Of a stretch of DNA of 64,000 nt, positions 54,958 through 63,540 are shown one piece after another. Source of the DNA: Flavobacteriales bacterium (GTDB lineage Bacteria > Bacteroidota > Bacteroidia > Flavobacteriales > TMED113); assembly GCA_002714185.1 (NCBI GenBank), contig PAWM01000016.1:15885-79884 (forward strand). Reading direction: 5' to 3'. Both the position numbers and the translations under genes were made by a program. Within the stretch, counting starts at the first letter, position 1; the number at the start of each line of letters is the position of its first letter. The notes below the pieces were generated by a model. The model had not been told where the DNA came from, did no database searches, and saw only the letters and a program-made list of their open reading frames with translations.

Positions 54958-57330
54958 TTAATAGTTGTCTTCTCTTATGAAAAATAATTTTTTGTTTTGA
55001 ATATACACTCCCGTTTTTAATAATGATTTATTCATATATTCTCTCCCAAAGAGATCGAAAATTCTATTATCATAAACTGTGTTAGAATCAAATCTACCAA
55101 GTGTGTCTGTTAAATTTCCGATTCGAAAATTATCAATATATAGCCAATTGCCTCCCACATTATTACCTATGTACTGTCCTCCATTATTTGTGAAAACTAC
55201 AGTGTCTGCAGATAAATATCCTCTACCTGTAAATTCAAAACGAATAATAACACTTTCTTGTCCTGCGGAAGAGCCTAAATTAACAAATTGTTCATGCCAA
55301 TCTTCCGACTCTGGCACATAGTCATTGAAATATATTTTTTGATTCAATCCTATAAGGTCTTCTACATTATAAGTTGCTCTAACCATAAAGTCTTGATTAG
55401 CATGTTTTCTTGATATAGTTAACTGATCTTTAATTATACTATTTCCTTCTTGATCTTGATATGGTAACCTTTTAGCATAAGCAATATTAAAATAAACTCC
55501 AAATGGATTATTATTATCATTAACTATATCACTACAATTTATTTCAGGACTATATATTTGTTGTTTTATATTAGTTAATCCTGGACTAAAACTCTTACTT
55601 CTAATTCTAATGGATTGCTCACCCTCATATGAACCTGCAGTTGATTTTTCCCAATTAAGCTCAGTTGGATAGTTGTCTAAAATATACCAACTTGGCTTAT
55701 TAATAGATGTATTAAGTGGAAACTCTTCACTTTCGAAGTCTTCACTAAATGGTGCGGATGTTTGGTCCAAAACTACAATACATTTTTGCTTCACTAATTC
55801 AGAACTTCCACTACTATTATAAACATTTAAAGTAACATCGTGTTGACCTGATGTTAAATATGTTACTGTGGGATTTTTTTCTGTTGAAGTTGACGGCTCT
55901 GCCCCTGGGAAAAACCATTCATAAGACATATCACTTTCCGGAACATTGTAGCTCATATCTTGAAACGAAACATTAAAGCCATCATCTATTCCTAAAGCCC
56001 CTATGGCATCCCCAACAACCATAAAATCAGCAATCGGCCTACAGCTTTCATATGGGTCTGACAAATAATACTCATCATTAGTACCTGTCGCTTCCAAATT
56101 TGACTCTGACCACAGATTATTTCTTGCTCCAGAGGTAGAGTATAAAGCTGCTAATACTCGTTCTTTTTGTCCCTGTGTAAGCATATAAGCACAATTAGTA
56201 TAATCCATAATATTTGCTACATTATCTAAACTTTCACAAGATATTTGAGATTGCCAAGATAGACAACCTGATGCACCAACAGTATTAGGAGTATCATCAA
56301 CACTATCATCGCTATTACAATTATCATCTAATGCAGAATCATTTGTACTTCCCCAGGGATGTGCTAAATTAAAATAATGCCCCGCCTCGTGGCTCATTGT
56401 ATGACGTCGCCAATTACTGTTACTTGAGGTGCCTGTTGTGCCAAAATAATCATGTTGACATAAAATACCTTCATGATTTGTTGGAGCAGATCCGGGATAA
56501 TAGGCATATGCTGCAGCTCCACTAGCAACATTAGCTACAGTCCAAATATTTAAATACTTACTATTATCCCAGTATGTATCATCTTTTACATTCTCACCTC
56601 CATTATATGTAAGAGTTGATTGATGATAAGTTATTCCTGTAGTACAATTTCCATCTGGATCTTTTGTGGCTAATCTAAATTCAATTCCTAAATTGGCTGC
56701 AATATCTTCAAAACCCCTTGCTTCAGTGGTTATAATTTTTGCAATAACCCCTTGGTCTATAATTTCATCTTCGAGTAAAAACTTAATTATACCGCCAGCA
56801 AAACGAGTATTACCTATATCATCGGCAATTAAATAGACTGTTTCAAGACCATTATTAAGACTACAAATAGTATCATTTTTTAAAACAGAAGATTCATTTT
56901 CAACTACCCAATCAATATCACTACTTTCAAAATTTTCAGGAACATTAATTATTACTGTGTCATTATTGTTAGCAATAGAATGTACAAATTCTCCATCCGC
57001 ATTAATAAAATCATCATTTCTCATATTAAAATCATCACACATACTCTTAAGAGCAGAAGCAATTTGATCTTCATTAATTCGTTCATCACCATAATTATGT
57101 ATAACATGTACTACAACAGGTATAATATAATTACTATCGACTAATCTACCATTCCTTAAGTTTGCAATAAAACTATTAGTAAATAACTCTAATTGATTAA
57201 GAGCTAGCTTTTTGTCAGGATGCAAATCTATTTGCTTCTGAACCATTTTTTCTGTTGAACATCTATCTATTTGGGAAAAACCATTCAAAATTGAAAATGA
57301 AAACATAACTGTGAATAGAATTTTTTTCAT
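54958..57330 (-). CDS. Secreted M43 metalloprotease with inserted domain (second of three)
   Basis: A 790-residue exported protease from the ATG giving MKKILFTVMFSFSILNGFSQ. Catalytic M43 motifs are HEAGHYFNLAH (314-324) and NIMDYTNC. Unlike its siblings it carries an insert of about 95 residues (about 108-205) between MRNDDF and FEDIAANLGIEFRLATKDPD. A PKD domain (with SYEWFFPGAEPSTSTEKNP) and a jelly-roll domain (YLSADTVV to NWLYIDNFRIG) follow. The terminal DLFGREYMNKSLLKTGVYIQ is a T9SS tail. It lies between the broken first copy and the third copy, with no gap to the latter. Confidence 0.9.
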   Translation of the reverse strand: MKKILFTVMFSFSILNGFSQIDRCSTEKMVQKQIDLHPDKKLALNQLELFTNSFIANLRNGRLVDSNYIIPVVVHVIHNYGDERINEDQIASALKSMCDDFNMRNDDFINADGEFVHSIANNNDTVIINVPENFESSDIDWVVENESSVLKNDTICSLNNGLETVYLIADDIGNTRFAGGIIKFLLEDEIIDQGVIAKIITTEARGFEDIAANLGIEFRLATKDPDGNCTTGITYHQSTLTYNGGENVKDDTYWDNSKYLNIWTVANVASGAAAYAYYPGSAPTNHEGILCQHDYFGTTGTSSNSNWRRHTMSHEAGHYFNLAHPWGSTNDSALDDNCNSDDSVDDTPNTVGASGCLSWQSQISCESLDNVANIMDYTNCAYMLTQGQKERVLAALYSTSGARNNLWSESNLEATGTNDEYYLSDPYESCRPIADFMVVGDAIGALGIDDGFNVSFQDMSYNVPESDMSYEWFFPGAEPSTSTEKNPTVTYLTSGQHDVTLNVYNSSGSSELVKQKCIVVLDQTSAPFSEDFESEEFPLNTSINKPSWYILDNYPTELNWEKSTAGSYEGEQSIRIRSKSFSPGLTNIKQQIYSPEINCSDIVNDNNNPFGVYFNIAYAKRLPYQDQEGNSIIKDQLTISRKHANQDFMVRATYNVEDLIGLNQKIYFNDYVPESEDWHEQFVNLGSSAGQESVIIRFEFTGRGYLSADTVVFTNNGGQYIGNNVGGNWLYIDNFRIGNLTDTLGRFDSNTVYDNRIFDLFGREYMNKSLLKTGVYIQNKKLFFIREDNY

Positions 57331-57357
57331 TTTCTTAAAAAATTTAAACATATTAAT

Positions 57358-58395
57358 TTACCTGATAATAACAATCTCTGCTAGACGAGAATCAAGACCT
57401 TCAACTACTACAACAAATGATCCTTTAGCAGGTAAGTTAAATAAATCTGATAATTGAAACTGGTGACGACCCTTTAATAAACTCATGTTAATTCTACCAA
57501 TGTTTAACCCTAAAAAGCTAGATATTGAAATTGTAACATCCGAATCATTTAATGTTTCAAATGAAATAAATGCTGCATTATTTGAAGAAGGGTTTGGTGT
57601 AACACTTAAATTTTCTATTTCATAAGTTCTAGAAACACTTTCAACTTGTTGAATCTGAGATTGATTACCGATAAGAATATTATCAAGATATAACCAATTT
57701 CCACCTATAGAAGTAGCTGTAATTAATTCTCCTAAATTACTAACACCATCATCAACCCAATGCAAATCAAACATATCCTGACCAGTTCCTATAAAATCAA
57801 ATTTAATAACTGCTGCATCATCACCTGCTAATTGTTGAATAGTTATACAACGTTGACCCCATTCACCTTCAGGATTATTCTTATAATGATAATACCCTGA
57901 ACCAGGTTGTGGCACAAATGAGTTAAAATGTATTTTATAATTTGAGTCAAACTCTCCATCTCCATCTGTATCTACTGTGCCAGAGATGCTATCAGATGCA
58001 AATACTGTAAATAATGATTGCTGCTGACTTGGAAATGCACCTTCTTGTCCTGCTCTTGTAGAAATCCAAGGTCGCTCTGACCATTGAGCATCATTATCAC
58101 AACCTTTATAGGATACAATTAATGCATCATTGTGAATTGAAAAAACATCCTCAACACCCCCTTGTTCATTAAATGAAACAGCATCATATGGTAATCTTTT
58201 TGCATATGCAATATCGAAGCACAGCATTAGCGGATCTCCACTACTTGTTGTGAATTCAGAAAGATTTAATTCTGGTGTTGAAAATGAATGTGCTTCACGA
58301 TTATAATTATAATTCTGACTTTTTATCTTCATAGCTGCTACACCTTCACTGGATGCTAGTTCTGTTCTTTCCCAGTGTTGTTCACCGTGATTCAC
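57358..58395 (-). pseudogene. C-terminal half of the first M43 protease, separated by in-frame TGA
   Basis: This 345-codon frame continues the upstream M43 gene without a frameshift after a single TGA and GGA. A GTG lies at its start but there is no good initiation context or signal peptide. It contains the jelly-roll domain aligned with the siblings (PLMLCFDIAYAKRLPYDAV to SIGGNWLYLDNILIGN) and a full T9SS type A sorting domain (LSVTPNPSSNNAAF, then LNIGRINMSLLKGRHQFQLS). Intact, the gene would encode about 813 residues. As read, this part would not be exported or anchored. Confidence 0.85.
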
Positions 58396-58398
58396 TCC

Positions 58399-59799
58399 TC
58401 ACCACCAAACTTCTGAAACCATATCTGGAAATGTAGCTGATTCAAATCCTTGTGATAAACCTTCAGCTAAGGTGACATCCATTTGAGATAATATAGTAAC
58501 AGCATTTTCTTTAACAAGTGTATTGCAATTATCGTCCTTACAAGCCGTTAATATAACACTATATGTACCTGGCTCTTGATACTGAACCACAGGGTTTTCA
58601 GAGTTAGATTCAGAGGGAGTAGCTCCGTCAAAACTCCAGCTATATGTAATTTCCGTATCACGATAATTGTATGTAAAATTTTCAAAACTTATAGATGTTC
58701 CTGAACAACCTAACTCTGTACCAACCTTAAAATCTGGTATTGGTGCACAATCAGCATAAGGGTCATTAGTAAAACTTTCGTCATCAGTACCAGTAGCAAT
58801 TAAATTCTCCTCTTGCCATAAATACCATCGATTACCTGCTAAACTATTTGCTGCTGCTAACATTCTATCTGCTTGACCTTGAGTAAACATACAAATACAA
58901 TTAGAGTATTCCATGAAATTTTGAACATTATCTAATGAACCGTCACAAGTAGCTTGTTCTAAATTACACTCACCAATTGTTCCAATTGTTTCTGGAGTAT
59001 CTTCTACTCCATCATCAAGTGCACAATTATCTTCTTGTGCAGCATCGTTATTACCCACCCATGGATGATCTAAATTCATAAAGTGTCCCATTTCATGGGT
59101 AGGAACATGTCTTCTATACTGGTTATTACCAGGTGAATCATTATTAAAATTCCAATCACCAAAATAATCATATCTAAAGAAAATATAATCACCATTATCA
59201 CCTCCACTACCAGGCTTAACTGCATATGCAGCAGCTGAACTCATACTTTCCTCAAAAGATCTAACAATATAAATATTAATATATTTTTTGTCATCCCAAT
59301 TTGCAATCGACATTGTCCTTTGTGTTTCTGAATTTACAGCCCATGGAGATGCTACTCTGTTTACACCGTATGTGCAATTTCCGTCTGGATCTTTTGTAGC
59401 AAGACGAAATTCAAAATTTGGGAAACCAATAACACTAGTAAATGAATCAACAACTTCTGATAAATCATCATTGAGTCCTTGAAAGTCTTCATTCATTCTA
59501 GAAAGAGCATAATCAACTTGTTCATAACTAATATTTTCATCTTCATAATCATGAATTACATGTACAACAAGTGGAATAATATATGGTCCACCCATTCTAT
59601 GATTATCTATGTTGGAAATAAACTCCTGTGTAAATATTTCTAATTGATCTAAAATTTGTTTTTTTTCAGGATCTTTAAGAGCTTCTTCCATAACAATACG
59701 TGTTCCGCTTCTAGGAATAATTTCATCCTGAACACTTTGAGCAAACGAAAAAGCAGTAAAAAGTAACATTACCACTAGAAAAAAAATATGTCTTTTCAT
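58399..59799 (-). CDS. Secreted M43 metalloprotease, truncated by TGA (first of three)
   Basis: A 466-residue protein with signal peptide (1-21, FSFAQ), complete M43 catalytic domain with zinc site HEMGHFMNLDH (235-245) and Met-turn NFMEYSNC, and a PKD domain (about 360-440, YSWSFDGATPSESNSENPVV). It ends at TGA 58399-58401 after SEVWW, at the start of the jelly-roll domain. The product would keep the catalytic part but lose the T9SS signal, so it would stay in the periplasm if stable. It may be a nonsense mutation, sequence error or readthrough site. It heads the operon and has a candidate promoter. Confidence 0.88.
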   Translation of the reverse strand: MKRHIFFLVVMLLFTAFSFAQSVQDEIIPRSGTRIVMEEALKDPEKKQILDQLEIFTQEFISNIDNHRMGGPYIIPLVVHVIHDYEDENISYEQVDYALSRMNEDFQGLNDDLSEVVDSFTSVIGFPNFEFRLATKDPDGNCTYGVNRVASPWAVNSETQRTMSIANWDDKKYINIYIVRSFEESMSSAAAYAVKPGSGGDNGDYIFFRYDYFGDWNFNNDSPGNNQYRRHVPTHEMGHFMNLDHPWVGNNDAAQEDNCALDDGVEDTPETIGTIGECNLEQATCDGSLDNVQNFMEYSNCICMFTQGQADRMLAAANSLAGNRWYLWQEENLIATGTDDESFTNDPYADCAPIPDFKVGTELGCSGTSISFENFTYNYRDTEITYSWSFDGATPSESNSENPVVQYQEPGTYSVILTACKDDNCNTLVKENAVTILSQMDVTLAEGLSQGFESATFPDMVSEVWW

Positions 59800-59833
59800 C
59801 TTTGAGTATTTAAATCTGTAAAATGGTTGGAGA

Positions 59834-59841
59834 CAAATATA
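59834..59841 (-). promoter_or_regulatory. Candidate -7 box for the M43 protease operon
   Basis: On the minus strand TATATTTG matches TAnnTTTG, 34 bases before the first protease ATG. A TTG on the minus strand at 59866-59868 lies 24 bases upstream and could be the -33 element, slightly far. It lies in the 91-base gap after radA. Confidence 0.5.
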
Positions 59842-59890
59842 CTAAAAAATAGCAAAGAAATAATACAAAAAGTAGTTTGAGAAAATGAAT

Positions 59891-61246
59891 TTACAATTTT
59901 AATAAAAACTCATGTACATCTATTACTTTTGCACACTCTATTATTTTAATCTTAAACTTGTTAAAATTTATTTTATTATATGATGATATCACCATGGTTT
60001 TAAAACCTATTCTATCAGCCTCTTGAATGTGATTTTCTATTCTAGGTATTGGCCTTATTTCACCATTCAAACCTACTTCGCCACTAAAACAAATTGTTGA
60101 ATCAATTGAGATATCTAAATTGGAAGATAAAATGGATGCAACAACTCCTAAATCCATAGATGGGTCAGAAACCTTAATTCCACCTGCAATATTTAAAAAA
60201 ACATCTTGAGAACTTAATTTAAAACCACATTTTTTTTCTAATACGGCCAAAAGCATATTTAATCTTTTCAAATTAAATCCATTTGATGACCTTTGGGGAG
60301 TTCCATATACAGCTGGAGTAACCAAGGCCTGCACCTCAACTAAAAATGTTTTTTGACCTTCAAATGTAGATGATATTGCAGTACCGCTTAACTCACTAAT
60401 TCTTTCATTTATTAATATAGTAGAGGGATTTAAAACTGGTTGTAAACCTGAATCTACCATTTCATACACACCAACTTTTGAGGTCGAACCAAATCTATTT
60501 TTTCTAGCTCTTAACAGTCTGTATAAGTGAGTTTTTTCACCTTCAAAATGCAATACAACATCAACCATATGCTCTAAAATTTTTGGACCTGCTATTTGCC
60601 CTTCTTTAGTTATATGACCAATTAGCATAATTGGAATATTAGCTTCTTTACCAAATTTTAATAACTCTGAACAACATTGTTTAATTTGACTAATTGATCC
60701 AACTGAAGCTTCAATAATATCGCTGTGTAAAGTTTGAATAGAATCAATTATGATTAAATCATATTGATTGATATTTCTCATACAGTGATTTAGAATTTTT
60801 TGTGTTGAAGTCTCACTGTATAAATGACAGGTTTTATTCTTTATACCAATTCTATCAGCCCTAATTTTAATTTGAGTTATTGCCTCTTCTCCAGAGACAT
60901 ATAATATATTTTTTTGATCTAATAATGCCATCTGCAACAATAATGTAGATTTTCCTACACCTGGTTCACCGGCTAACAAAATAATTGAACCATCTACAAT
61001 GCCGCCTCCAAGTACATTATTTAATTCATTATCTGTAGTTTTTCTATATGTAGTAGCATTATTAGATACATTTTGAATTAAAGTAGGAGAATTATTTAAA
61101 GAACTTAATCCAACATTTTGCTTACTTTTACTGTTTATCTTTGGTTCTTCTATTATAGTATTCCATTCCTTACAAGCAGGACACTTACCTTGCCACTTAG
61201 GGGTTTCATTTCCGCAACTTTGACAGTAATATCTTAATTTACTCAT
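59891..61246 (-). CDS. radA: DNA repair protein RadA
   Basis: A 451-residue RecA-like helicase that promotes branch migration in recombination. The N-terminal zinc finger uses Cys8, Cys11, Cys22 and Cys25. Walker A is GEPGVGKST at 93-101 and the RadA-specific KNRFG lies near 247. The C-terminal Lon-protease-like domain (about 270-451) has FLVEVQALVTPAVYG and FSGEVGLNGEIRPI, and lacks protease activity in this family. It overlaps the preceding membrane protein gene by eight bases and ends the panC-panD operon. Confidence 0.95.
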   Translation of the reverse strand: MSKLRYYCQSCGNETPKWQGKCPACKEWNTIIEEPKINSKSKQNVGLSSLNNSPTLIQNVSNNATTYRKTTDNELNNVLGGGIVDGSIILLAGEPGVGKSTLLLQMALLDQKNILYVSGEEAITQIKIRADRIGIKNKTCHLYSETSTQKILNHCMRNINQYDLIIIDSIQTLHSDIIEASVGSISQIKQCCSELLKFGKEANIPIMLIGHITKEGQIAGPKILEHMVDVVLHFEGEKTHLYRLLRARKNRFGSTSKVGVYEMVDSGLQPVLNPSTILINERISELSGTAISSTFEGQKTFLVEVQALVTPAVYGTPQRSSNGFNLKRLNMLLAVLEKKCGFKLSSQDVFLNIAGGIKVSDPSMDLGVVASILSSNLDISIDSTICFSGEVGLNGEIRPIPRIENHIQEADRIGFKTMVISSYNKINFNKFKIKIIECAKVIDVHEFLLKL

Positions 61247-62204
61247 TAATTTTATTTATTTTTTTTCTATATAAAAAAACCATTGCTACGAACCCAGCAA
61301 CTAATATCATTACAGCTTGAGAACTATGTACAATAATAGCAAAAAATTGTGCAATTTCTCGACTAATATTAAGAGCTATTAAGGCTTGAATCACTAAATA
61401 ATGATATGATCCAATTCCAGTAGGTGTAGGAACTACCATGCCTAATCCCCCGGCTACTAATATAAACAAACCTTGGCCAAGATTTAAATCTTTAGTTTCT
61501 GTAAAACAATAAAAACATATAATTGTCATCAACAAGTAGCATATCCAAATTAATACAGTATAACTAAAAAATAATAATTTATTGGGAATTTCTTTTATCG
61601 ATAAAAATCCTGTTTTAATTCCCTGAATAAATAATTGTATTTTTACTAACTGATCAGATTTAAGGTTGTTCTTTATTATAAAAAAAGAAAAAAAAATAAC
61701 TACTATAAATAAAATTACATATAATCCAATATTCTTAGGAATAGAGAACAATGAAGCAAAGCTCATAAAATCTTTATAGTTTAAAACAATAGATGCTAAT
61801 ATGCATATAGCTAGTAAAATAAAATCAATCAATCTTTCTAGAAGAACATGGCCAAATAATTTGGAAACAGGAATATCCGAAACTTTATTTAATGCAGTAC
61901 ATCTAACTATCTCACCACTTCTAGGAATGAAAGAATTAAATAAATAGCCGAATGCAATAGCATTTACTAAATCAAAAATTTTGGGCCTAAAACCCAGTGG
62001 GCGTATCAACAAAAACCATCGAAGTCCTCTAAAGACATAAGCTAAATACCCAAATAACATTGATAAAAAAACCCATTTAAAAGGAATAGTTTTTAATGCA
62101 ATAGAAAAATCATTTAAATTAATTCCATTGAATGCAATAAATAGCAATAATAAACCAAATCCAAGAAAAAAAAATGGTTTAAGATATGTGAAGAGTTGTT
62201 TCAT
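61239..62204 (-). CDS. Lysylphosphatidylglycerol synthase-type membrane protein (UPF0104)
   Basis: A 321-residue membrane protein with about seven to eight helices, matching the flippase domain of MprF (LPG_synthase_TM). Key segments are RGLRWFLLIRPLGFRPK, FGYLFNSFIPRSGEIVRC with the conserved PRSGEIVR, VLLERLIDF, and LGMVVPTPTGIGSYHYLVI. No tRNA-dependent aminoacyl-transfer domain is attached. It probably moves a lipid or glycolipid across the inner membrane. In many Bacteroidota this gene follows panD, as here. Confidence 0.87.
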   Translation of the reverse strand: MKQLFTYLKPFFFLGFGLLLLFIAFNGINLNDFSIALKTIPFKWVFLSMLFGYLAYVFRGLRWFLLIRPLGFRPKIFDLVNAIAFGYLFNSFIPRSGEIVRCTALNKVSDIPVSKLFGHVLLERLIDFILLAICILASIVLNYKDFMSFASLFSIPKNIGLYVILFIVVIFFSFFIIKNNLKSDQLVKIQLFIQGIKTGFLSIKEIPNKLLFFSYTVLIWICYLLMTIICFYCFTETKDLNLGQGLFILVAGGLGMVVPTPTGIGSYHYLVIQALIALNISREIAQFFAIIVHSSQAVMILVAGFVAMVFLYRKKINKINE

Positions 62205-62206
62205 TC

Positions 62207-62554
62207 CTATATAATTGAATTATCTAACTCATTTGGAAAAACAATAGTAGGCTTATATGTGTCTGCATCTTTTTGATTAACTAAAGCATACGAAACTATA
62301 ATAATAATATCACCAACAAAAATTTTTAAAGCTGCAGGACCATTAATACCAATTTCTCCTTTTCTTTCACCTTTAATTACATATGTTTCTAATCGTTCAC
62401 CGTTAGAAACATTTAAGATTTGAACTTTTTCACCGGCCACCAAATTAGCTGCTTTCATTAAAACAGGATCAATAGTAACACTACCGATGTAGTCTACATC
62501 TGCTTGTGTAACTTTGACTCTATGAATTTTAGATTTCAATATTTGAATCAACAT
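62207..62554 (-). CDS. panD: Aspartate 1-decarboxylase
   Basis: A 115-residue pyruvoyl enzyme making beta-alanine for pantothenate. Self-cleavage occurs at Gly24-Ser25 in DYIGSVTIDP, generating the pyruvoyl group. Lys9 (SKIHRVKVTQ region) and the later GPAALKIFVGDIIIIVSYA block are conserved. It lies 12 bases after panC and three bases before the membrane protein gene, giving an operon for pantothenate synthesis. Confidence 0.95.
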   Translation of the reverse strand: MLIQILKSKIHRVKVTQADVDYIGSVTIDPVLMKAANLVAGEKVQILNVSNGERLETYVIKGERKGEIGINGPAALKIFVGDIIIIVSYALVNQKDADTYKPTIVFPNELDNSII

Positions 62555-62566
62555 ATTAATTTTATC

Positions 62567-63442
62567 TTATTGTAACGACATATTATCAATGAGGCGAATT
62601 TCACCTATGTATGCCGCTATTAAAATTCTATAATTTCTATCATAATTTATATCATTAGCAAAACTAAAATTTTCTTCATCAATTACCTCAAAATAATCTA
62701 ACTTTATCAAAGGATTTTTTTTAATACTTGCAAGTGCATTTTTCTTTGTATTAATTAAACTCAATGGTGTACAATAACTCGAATTATATTTAATTTTCTC
62801 TAATTCCGTTTTAAAAAAAACTAATGCTTCAAAAAGTTTACCAGCATCTTTTTTTTCAGAGCAAGATAAATTATTATTTCTCGAACTCAAAGCTAATCCA
62901 TTTTCGCCCCTTATCGTTGGGCACGATATAATTTTTATAGGTAATTTAAATTCTTTTGTAAATAATTTAATTATCCATAATTGTTGATAATCTTTTTCAC
63001 CAAAATAAGCTTTATTTGGTTGAACTAAAGAAAATAATTTATGTACAATTGTGATAACACCTAAAAAATGACCTGGCCTTTTTTCACCCTCTAATAAATT
63101 AATCTTTTCAGTAAATCTATAATCTTTACTTCTTTCATCTTCAGGATACATTTCTCTGTCTGTAGGTAAAAACAATAAATCACAGTTAATTGAATTTAAT
63201 AATTCTACATCTTTATTGTTTGTTCTTGGATATGTTTCGAAATCTTGACTATTATTGAATTGTGTTGGATTTACATATATAGAACAAATAGTATAGTCAT
63301 TTTCTAAAACTGATTTTTTAAATAACGAAAGATGACCTTGATGCAAAGAACCCATAGTTGGGACAAAGCCAATACTTTTATTGCTCTCCTTGACTTCAGA
63401 GATAGTTTTACGAAGTAATGATATGTTATTTATAATTTCCAA
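62567..63442 (-). CDS. panC: Pantothenate synthetase
   Basis: A 291-residue enzyme joining pantoate and beta-alanine with ATP. Class I synthetase-like motifs are FVPTMGSLHQGHLSLF (HxGH at 34-37), SIYVNPTQFN, the nucleotide-binding KAYFGEKDYQQL and the GLALSSRN loop. The only usable start is TTG; an in-frame stop lies eight codons upstream and no ATG occurs between them. With panD it forms the head of a four-gene operon. The gene is divergent from the starch-synthase-like gene. Confidence 0.94.
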   Translation of the reverse strand: MEIINNISLLRKTISEVKESNKSIGFVPTMGSLHQGHLSLFKKSVLENDYTICSIYVNPTQFNNSQDFETYPRTNNKDVELLNSINCDLLFLPTDREMYPEDERSKDYRFTEKINLLEGEKRPGHFLGVITIVHKLFSLVQPNKAYFGEKDYQQLWIIKLFTKEFKLPIKIISCPTIRGENGLALSSRNNNLSCSEKKDAGKLFEALVFFKTELEKIKYNSSYCTPLSLINTKKNALASIKKNPLIKLDYFEVIDEENFSFANDINYDRNYRILIAAYIGEIRLIDNMSLQ

Positions 63443-63505
63443 TAATACTTTCGCAATATATTACTAAAATGCATGTTATTGTTTTAAAAAGAGTTTAATT
63501 TTTAT

Positions 63506-63513
63506 TAAATTTG
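63506..63513 (+). promoter_or_regulatory. Candidate -7 box for the glycogen/starch synthase gene
   Basis: TAAATTTG matches TAnnTTTG and ends 27 bases before the ATG. A TTG at 63479-63481 lies 24 bases upstream and could be the -33 element, at the long end of the usual range. It lies in the 98-base divergent gap with panC. Confidence 0.5.
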
Positions 63514-63540
63514 CGGTTCCTAATTAAAGTAAGATTGTAG

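Noticed and set aside
58399-58401. Recoding of TGA as tryptophan or selenocysteine in the split M43 gene
   Set aside because: TGA is used as an ordinary terminator by several intact genes here (the ABC exporter at 9126-9128, mreD at 35558-35560, ybjQ at 52071-52073). I also see no SECIS-like hairpin directly downstream and no cysteine at this place in the paralogues.
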